Assembly (NCBI GenBank): GCA_028706585.1
Contig: JAQTVX010000010.1
Location: 1-17,700, forward strand
DNA length: 17,700 bases
DNA from: Candidatus Krumholzibacteriia bacterium
Lineage (GTDB): Bacteria > Krumholzibacteriota > Krumholzibacteriia > Krumholzibacteriales > Krumholzibacteriaceae
Direction: 5' to 3'
The stretch's first letter is position 1. The number at the start of each line of letters is the position of its first letter. Both the position numbers and the translations under genes were made by a program. Shown here one piece after another: positions 14,486 to 17,700 of this stretch. The notes beneath the pieces were generated by a model that saw only the letters and a list, made by a program, of their open reading frames with translations, made no database searches and was not told the origin of the DNA.

Positions 14486-15136
14486 ATGGCCAATGGAGTG
14501 CGTTACGTCGCCATCGAGGGGAATATCGGGGCGGGGAAGACTACACTGGCAAGACTCGTCGCCGAAGAGGCTGGCGCCGCGCTGTTTCAGGAAGAGGTGG
14601 ATGATAATCCTTTTATCTCGAAATTCTATCAGGATCCGAAGGGGCATGCGTTCCAGGCTCAGCTCTTCTTTCTTCTGAACCGGTATCGCCAGCAGACCGA
14701 GATCGCCCAGCGGGATCTTTTCTCTGAGCTCGTCATCGCCGATTACTTGTTTGCGAAGGACAGCATTTTCGCAAACGTCACCCTGGAAGACGACGAGCTT
14801 GTGCTCTACAACCGGCTGCTCGAGCAGCTCAGGGGCAAGATCGCGAGCCCCGATCTGGTCATCTATCTCCAGGCCTCGCCCGGAGTTCTTCACGACCGCA
14901 TCCGGAGGCGAGGAAGGAGCTTCGAGAAGGCGATCACGGAGGAATACCTGGCCATACTGAACGATGCCTTCAATCATTTCTTTTTCCATTACGAGGATTC
15001 GCCTCTGCTTATCGTCAATACGGACCGTCTCGACTTTGCCGCAAGAGGCGAGCATCTCGAGGATCTGTTCGCACGTATCATGGAGCGATTTACGGGCACC
15101 CGGTTCTACGTGCCCTCATGGGAGCCTGGGCTATAA
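14486..15136 (+). CDS. Deoxynucleoside kinase (bacterial dGK/dAK type)
   Basis: Phosphorylates a deoxynucleoside to its 5'-monophosphate in DNA-precursor salvage. At 216 aa it has the family layout: YVAIEGNIGAGKTTLA with the P-loop (12-19), a DNPFISKFY block like the EDNPYLDKFY of Bacillus Dgk, a QLFFLLNRY helix, VIADYLFAKDSIFA, and the lid region RIRRRGRSFEKAI. Sequence alone does not settle the preferred base; resemblance to Bacillus subtilis Dgk suggests purine deoxynucleosides. ATG 14486 is chosen because AGGA (14474-14477) lies 8 bases upstream and the P-loop then begins close to the N-terminus, as usual. ATG 14462 would add eight residues and make the mRNA leaderless. panB starts one base after the stop. 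The kinase follows folK but has its own promoter. Confidence 0.88.
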   Translation: MANGVRYVAIEGNIGAGKTTLARLVAEEAGAALFQEEVDDNPFISKFYQDPKGHAFQAQLFFLLNRYRQQTEIAQRDLFSELVIADYLFAKDSIFANVTLEDDELVLYNRLLEQLRGKIASPDLVIYLQASPGVLHDRIRRRGRSFEKAITEEYLAILNDAFNHFFFHYEDSPLLIVNTDRLDFAARGEHLEDLFARIMERFTGTRFYVPSWEPGL

Positions 15137-15137
15137 G

Positions 15138-15977
15138 ATGAGAAACAAAACGACCAAGGCCACGATTATCGAAATGCGCTCGCGAGGGGAGAAGATTGCC
15201 GCATTGACCTCGTACGACTACCTTTCAACGAGGATGATCGACGAATCGGGGATCGATATGATCCTCGTCGGCGACTCTCTCGGCATGGTCGTGCTCGGTT
15301 ACGAGAACACGCTTCCGGTCACGATGGAGGAGATCATCCACCATTGCAAGGCGGTGGCTAGGGCGCATCCGCGCGCGCTCCTCGTCGCCGATATGCCTTT
15401 CATGTCCTACCAGGCGAGCGTTGAGGACGCCGTGCGCAATGCGGGGAGGCTTGTCAAGGAGGGAGGCGCCGAATGCGTGAAGCTTGAGGGGGGAAGGCGT
15501 TACGTTCCCGTCGTCGAGGCGATCGTGCAGGCGTCTATCCCAGTAGTCGGCCATCTCGGGCTCACGCCGCAATCGCTGCACCAGTTCGGCGGCTACCGGG
15601 TCCAGGGCAAGGACGGCGAGTCGGCCGAAGGTCTATTGAACGATTCAAAGGCCCTTGAGCGGGCCGGCTGCTTTGCGATTGTCCTGGAGGGCATCCCCTG
15701 GCAGCTCGCAGGTCGTATCACCGAGGCGATTTCGATCCCGACGATCGGCATTGGCGCCGGACCGAACTGCTCCGGGCAGATTTTGGTCATCCATGACATG
15801 CTCGGCATCAACGAGATGCCGCTTCCGCGCTACGTCAAGAAATACGACGAGATCGGTCTCAGGATCAAGAAGGCCGTCTCCGATTATGCGCGAGAAGTGA
15901 AGGAAGGGCGTTTCCCAGGCATGGAGCACAGCTACGACGCGCTCGGCCAGAAAAAGGATCGGACCGTCGGCAAATGA
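15138..15977 (+). CDS. panB: 3-methyl-2-oxobutanoate hydroxymethyltransferase (ketopantoate hydroxymethyltransferase)
   Basis: Transfers a one-carbon unit from methylenetetrahydrofolate to ketoisovalerate, the first step to pantothenate. The 279 aa enzyme keeps the Mg ligands in VGDSLGMVVLGY (Asp46), VADMPFMSYQ (Asp85) and VKLEGG (Glu117), and the catalytic Glu184 in IVLEGIPW. GHLGLTPQSLHQFGGYRVQG (138-157) is diagnostic. In IGIGAGPNCSGQILV the usual Asp of DGQ is Ser. ATG 15138 comes one base after the kinase stop; GGGAG at 15120-15124 is somewhat distant. The stop overlaps panC (ATGA). Because its cofactor is a folate, the nearby folB and folK make metabolic sense. panE/ilvC and panD are not seen. 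Confidence 0.97.
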   Translation: MRNKTTKATIIEMRSRGEKIAALTSYDYLSTRMIDESGIDMILVGDSLGMVVLGYENTLPVTMEEIIHHCKAVARAHPRALLVADMPFMSYQASVEDAVRNAGRLVKEGGAECVKLEGGRRYVPVVEAIVQASIPVVGHLGLTPQSLHQFGGYRVQGKDGESAEGLLNDSKALERAGCFAIVLEGIPWQLAGRITEAISIPTIGIGAGPNCSGQILVIHDMLGINEMPLPRYVKKYDEIGLRIKKAVSDYAREVKEGRFPGMEHSYDALGQKKDRTVGK

Positions 15978-16873
15978 AGATCGTCACAACTCCTCGAGAG
16001 GTTCGGGAAGCCATAGATCATGAGAAGAAAGCCGGCACGCGCGTTGGCTTTGTTCCCACGATGGGAGCGCTGCATGAGGGGCACGTGAGTCTCGTTCGCA
16101 TGGCGCGCTCGCGAACCGGCTTCGTCGCCGCATCGATATTCGTGAACCCGAAGCAGTTCGGCCCGAAGGAGGACCTCTCCCGCTACCCGCAAACGTTCGA
16201 TCGCGACCGTCGAATGCTCGAGGATCTGGGGTGCGACCTGCTCTTTCATCCGGATGAGAGGAGCCTTTATTCGTCCGCCGACCGGACAAGGATCGCCGTG
16301 GATGAACTATCCGACGTCCTTTGCGGCGCTTCTCGGACCGGACATTTCCACGGCGTTGCGCTCGTCGTTGCGAAGCTCTTCAATATCGTGCGGCCGGATG
16401 AAGCATATTTCGGGCAGAAGGACGCTCAGCAGGCTGTCGTAATTCAGCGGATGTCGGCGGATCTGGATTTTTCCGTTCGCATCGTGCTTGGGCCCACCGT
16501 TCGGGAGGCCGATGGGCTGGCGATGAGCTCGAGAAACGTGTATCTGGACCCGGCCGCGCGGGCCCACGCCCCTGCGATGTACAGATCGCTCCGGGAGGCG
16601 AGGGCTCGTATCGAATCCGGAGAGCGCGATCCATCGCCCATCGTGGCAATGATGAAGACGGCGATGCGCGATGCTGGATTCGACGTCGAGTACGCGTGTG
16701 CCGTGGATGGGGCGACTCTGAAAGCGATCGAGAGGATCGATGGCACGGTGCTCATAGCATGTGCGGGAAGAATCGGAGGAACCCGCCTCATCGATAACGT
16801 GGCTCTCAGGGTTTCCGGAGCGTCGGTCGAGGAGATACTCCTCGAGTTTCCAGAGTGGAGCAGATATGCATGA
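15974..16873 (+). CDS. panC: Pantothenate synthetase (pantoate--beta-alanine ligase)
   Basis: Condenses pantoate and beta-alanine with ATP to make pantothenate. The 299 aa protein carries the HIGH-like PTMGALHEGHVSL (28-40), SIFVNPKQFGPKEDL (54-68), RTGHFHGVA (121-129), the nucleotide site AKLFNIVRPDEAYFGQKDAQQ (133-153, key residues Asp142, Gln148, Lys149 and Asp150), and the KMSKS-like DGLAMSSRN (180-188). GGTRLIDN near the end is typical, but about 20 further residues follow, a modest C-terminal extension. The start overlaps the panB stop by 4 bases; AAGGA at 15954-15958 is far, so coupling to panB translation is likely. The end overlaps the next gene by 8 bases. Confidence 0.97.
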   Translation: MKIVTTPREVREAIDHEKKAGTRVGFVPTMGALHEGHVSLVRMARSRTGFVAASIFVNPKQFGPKEDLSRYPQTFDRDRRMLEDLGCDLLFHPDERSLYSSADRTRIAVDELSDVLCGASRTGHFHGVALVVAKLFNIVRPDEAYFGQKDAQQAVVIQRMSADLDFSVRIVLGPTVREADGLAMSSRNVYLDPAARAHAPAMYRSLREARARIESGERDPSPIVAMMKTAMRDAGFDVEYACAVDGATLKAIERIDGTVLIACAGRIGGTRLIDNVALRVSGASVEEILLEFPEWSRYA

Positions 16874-17612
16874 GCGTTCAGGCTGCGCCGCATTGATTCT
16901 CGCCGCCGGGCAGGGTACGCGGATGAAGTCGGATCTCGCGAAGGTGCTGCACCCGATCGCAGGCACGTCAATGATCAGGTGGGTGCTGCGTACGGTTCAG
17001 GCCGTCTCTCCGACGCTGGTCGTAATGGTGATCGGATACCAGGCGGAGGACGTGCGCAGGGAGCTGGAGGGGGAGCGCGTCGAGTTTGTTCTGCAGACGG
17101 AGCGTCTCGGAACCGGTCATGCGGTGCTCGCGGCCGAGAAGAGCTTCATGGATTTTACCGGAACGATCGTCGTGCTGAACGGCGATACGCCGCTCCTGAC
17201 GTCGGCCACGCTGGAGCGCTTCATCGAGTTTCACCGCGAGCGGAGCGAATCCGCCACGGTGCTTTCCGCCGAGATAGACGATCCGACGGGCTACGGGCGC
17301 ATCGTCAGAGACGAGCGGGGGGATCTCGTTCGCATAACGGAGCACAAGGACGCAAGCGACGATATGCGCTCGATCCGCGAGATATCGAGCGGGCTATTCT
17401 GTTTCGAAAGCGCTGATCTTTTCGGCGCTCTCAGGAAGGTCGGGCGCCGCAACGCGCAGGGCGAATACTATCTGACGGATGTGATGGAGATCCTTAAACG
17501 CGATGGGAAGCGCGTCGGAGTTTGTCTCTGCGACCAACGGGATGAGGTTCTTGGAATAAACACCGTGGAACAGCTCCGGGCTGCGGAAAGGCTGATGACT
17601 GCGCATGGATAG
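16866..17612 (+). CDS. GlmU-like UDP-N-acetylglucosamine pyrophosphorylase domain protein, no acetyltransferase domain
   Basis: A nucleotidyltransferase of 248 aa matching the N-terminal half of GlmU, which makes UDP-GlcNAc from UTP and GlcNAc-1-phosphate for peptidoglycan and LPS. Visible motifs: LAAGQGTRMKSDLAKVLH (12-29), QTERLGTGHAV (77-87), NGDTPLL (105-111, with Asp107), TGYGRIVR (141-148), EHKDAS (159-164), NAQGEYYLTD (196-205) and GINTVEQL (230-237). The E. coli EINTG motif reads EISSG here (172-176), replacing the sugar-contacting Asn with Ser174. The protein ends at a TAG where GlmU would continue into its left-handed beta-helix, and the next frame encodes a HIT protein, so this is not a split GlmU. 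ATG 16866 has GGAG (16857-16860) 5 bases upstream and overlaps panC by 8 bases. The nucleotide donor and sugar are inferred. Confidence 0.82.
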   Translation: MHERSGCAALILAAGQGTRMKSDLAKVLHPIAGTSMIRWVLRTVQAVSPTLVVMVIGYQAEDVRRELEGERVEFVLQTERLGTGHAVLAAEKSFMDFTGTIVVLNGDTPLLTSATLERFIEFHRERSESATVLSAEIDDPTGYGRIVRDERGDLVRITEHKDASDDMRSIREISSGLFCFESADLFGALRKVGRRNAQGEYYLTDVMEILKRDGKRVGVCLCDQRDEVLGINTVEQLRAAERLMTAHG

Positions 17613-17700
17613 AATCTACGCTCCGTGGAGAAGCGCCTACTTCACGACTGTGAAGTCCGAAGGCTGTCTCTTTTGCTCGATCCAGAACGAGAAGGACGAG
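17605..17700 (+). CDS. HIT-family protein, N-terminal fragment (cut by window end)
   Basis: Only the first 32 codons are present. They read MDRIYAPWRSAYF, then GCLFC, which is the typical opening of the Ap4A-phosphorylase/HIT hydrolase group (WAPWR...GCIFC, with a zinc-binding Cys pair). The catalytic HxHxH motif would lie beyond the window. ATG 17605 overlaps the preceding stop by 8 bases; a weak GGAAAGG lies at 17585-17591. These enzymes act on dinucleoside polyphosphates or nucleotide conjugates. The family call rests on a short stretch but is distinctive. Confidence 0.75.
   Translation, partial: MDRIYAPWRSAYFTTVKSEGCLFCSIQNEKDE

Noticed and set aside
14964..15137. 58-codon extension of panB into the deoxynucleoside kinase gene
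   Set aside because: It overlaps the kinase reading frame, has no PanB-like sequence, and ATG 15138 gives the normal PanB N-terminus.
16866..17700. Frameshifted full-length GlmU
   Set aside because: The sequence after the TAG encodes an overlapping HIT-family start in another frame, with no hexapeptide-repeat pattern, so the short form is a real gene end and not a frameshift.
1..17700. CRISPR arrays, insertion sequences, tRNA genes, att sites, phage or defence genes
   Set aside because: I looked through the intergenic stretches and the coding products and saw no regularly spaced repeats, transposase or integrase motifs, tRNA cloverleaf candidates or defence domains.

Overview
The window is GC-rich bacterial chromosome. 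It is densely packed with plus-strand housekeeping genes, and I see no mobile element, CRISPR array, tRNA or rRNA. About half of the genes start with GTG or TTG, and many neighbours overlap by 4 to 29 bases. A diderm bacterium is suggested by a lipoprotein with a type II signal peptide and by a diaminopimelate aminotransferase of the DapL type. The mix of genes (DapL, type III pantothenate kinase, a lipoprotein with an Ig-like domain and a propeller-like body) would fit an uncultured phylum of the FCB group, such as Eisenbacteria or Krumholzibacteriota. That placement is a low-confidence inference and no marker here proves it.

Region 1 (150-8381) looks like one long transcription unit: valS, a RodZ-like membrane HTH protein, uvrB, nadC, birA and coaX. 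Gaps are 43 bases or less and three junctions overlap. Region 2 (8390-10504) is the groES-groEL operon. It has a sigma-70-type promoter, a CIRCE-like operator whose left arm is degenerate, and a strong intrinsic terminator. Region 3 (10549-14404) begins with its own promoter and holds a large lipoprotein of unknown function, then dapL, folB and folK. Region 4 (14427-17700) begins with a promoter carrying a perfect TTGACA box and holds a deoxynucleoside kinase, panB, panC, a GlmU-like uridylyltransferase lacking the acetyltransferase domain, and the first 32 codons of a HIT-family protein. The last four junctions in region 4 are nearly or actually overlapping.

The common theme is cofactor and precursor supply. 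panB and panC make pantothenate and coaX phosphorylates it towards CoA. nadC makes nicotinate mononucleotide for NAD, birA attaches biotin to carboxylases, and folB and folK are consecutive folate steps. dapL supplies diaminopimelate for lysine and peptidoglycan, the GlmU-like enzyme would supply UDP-GlcNAc, and the deoxynucleoside kinase salvages DNA precursors.

I found no convincing undescribed multi-gene system. The best leads are modest: the unknown lipoprotein, the stand-alone GlmU-like enzyme with a changed sugar-pocket motif, a type III pantothenate kinase with an altered phosphate-binding motif, the half-degenerate CIRCE site, and the long N-terminal extension of the RodZ-like protein.
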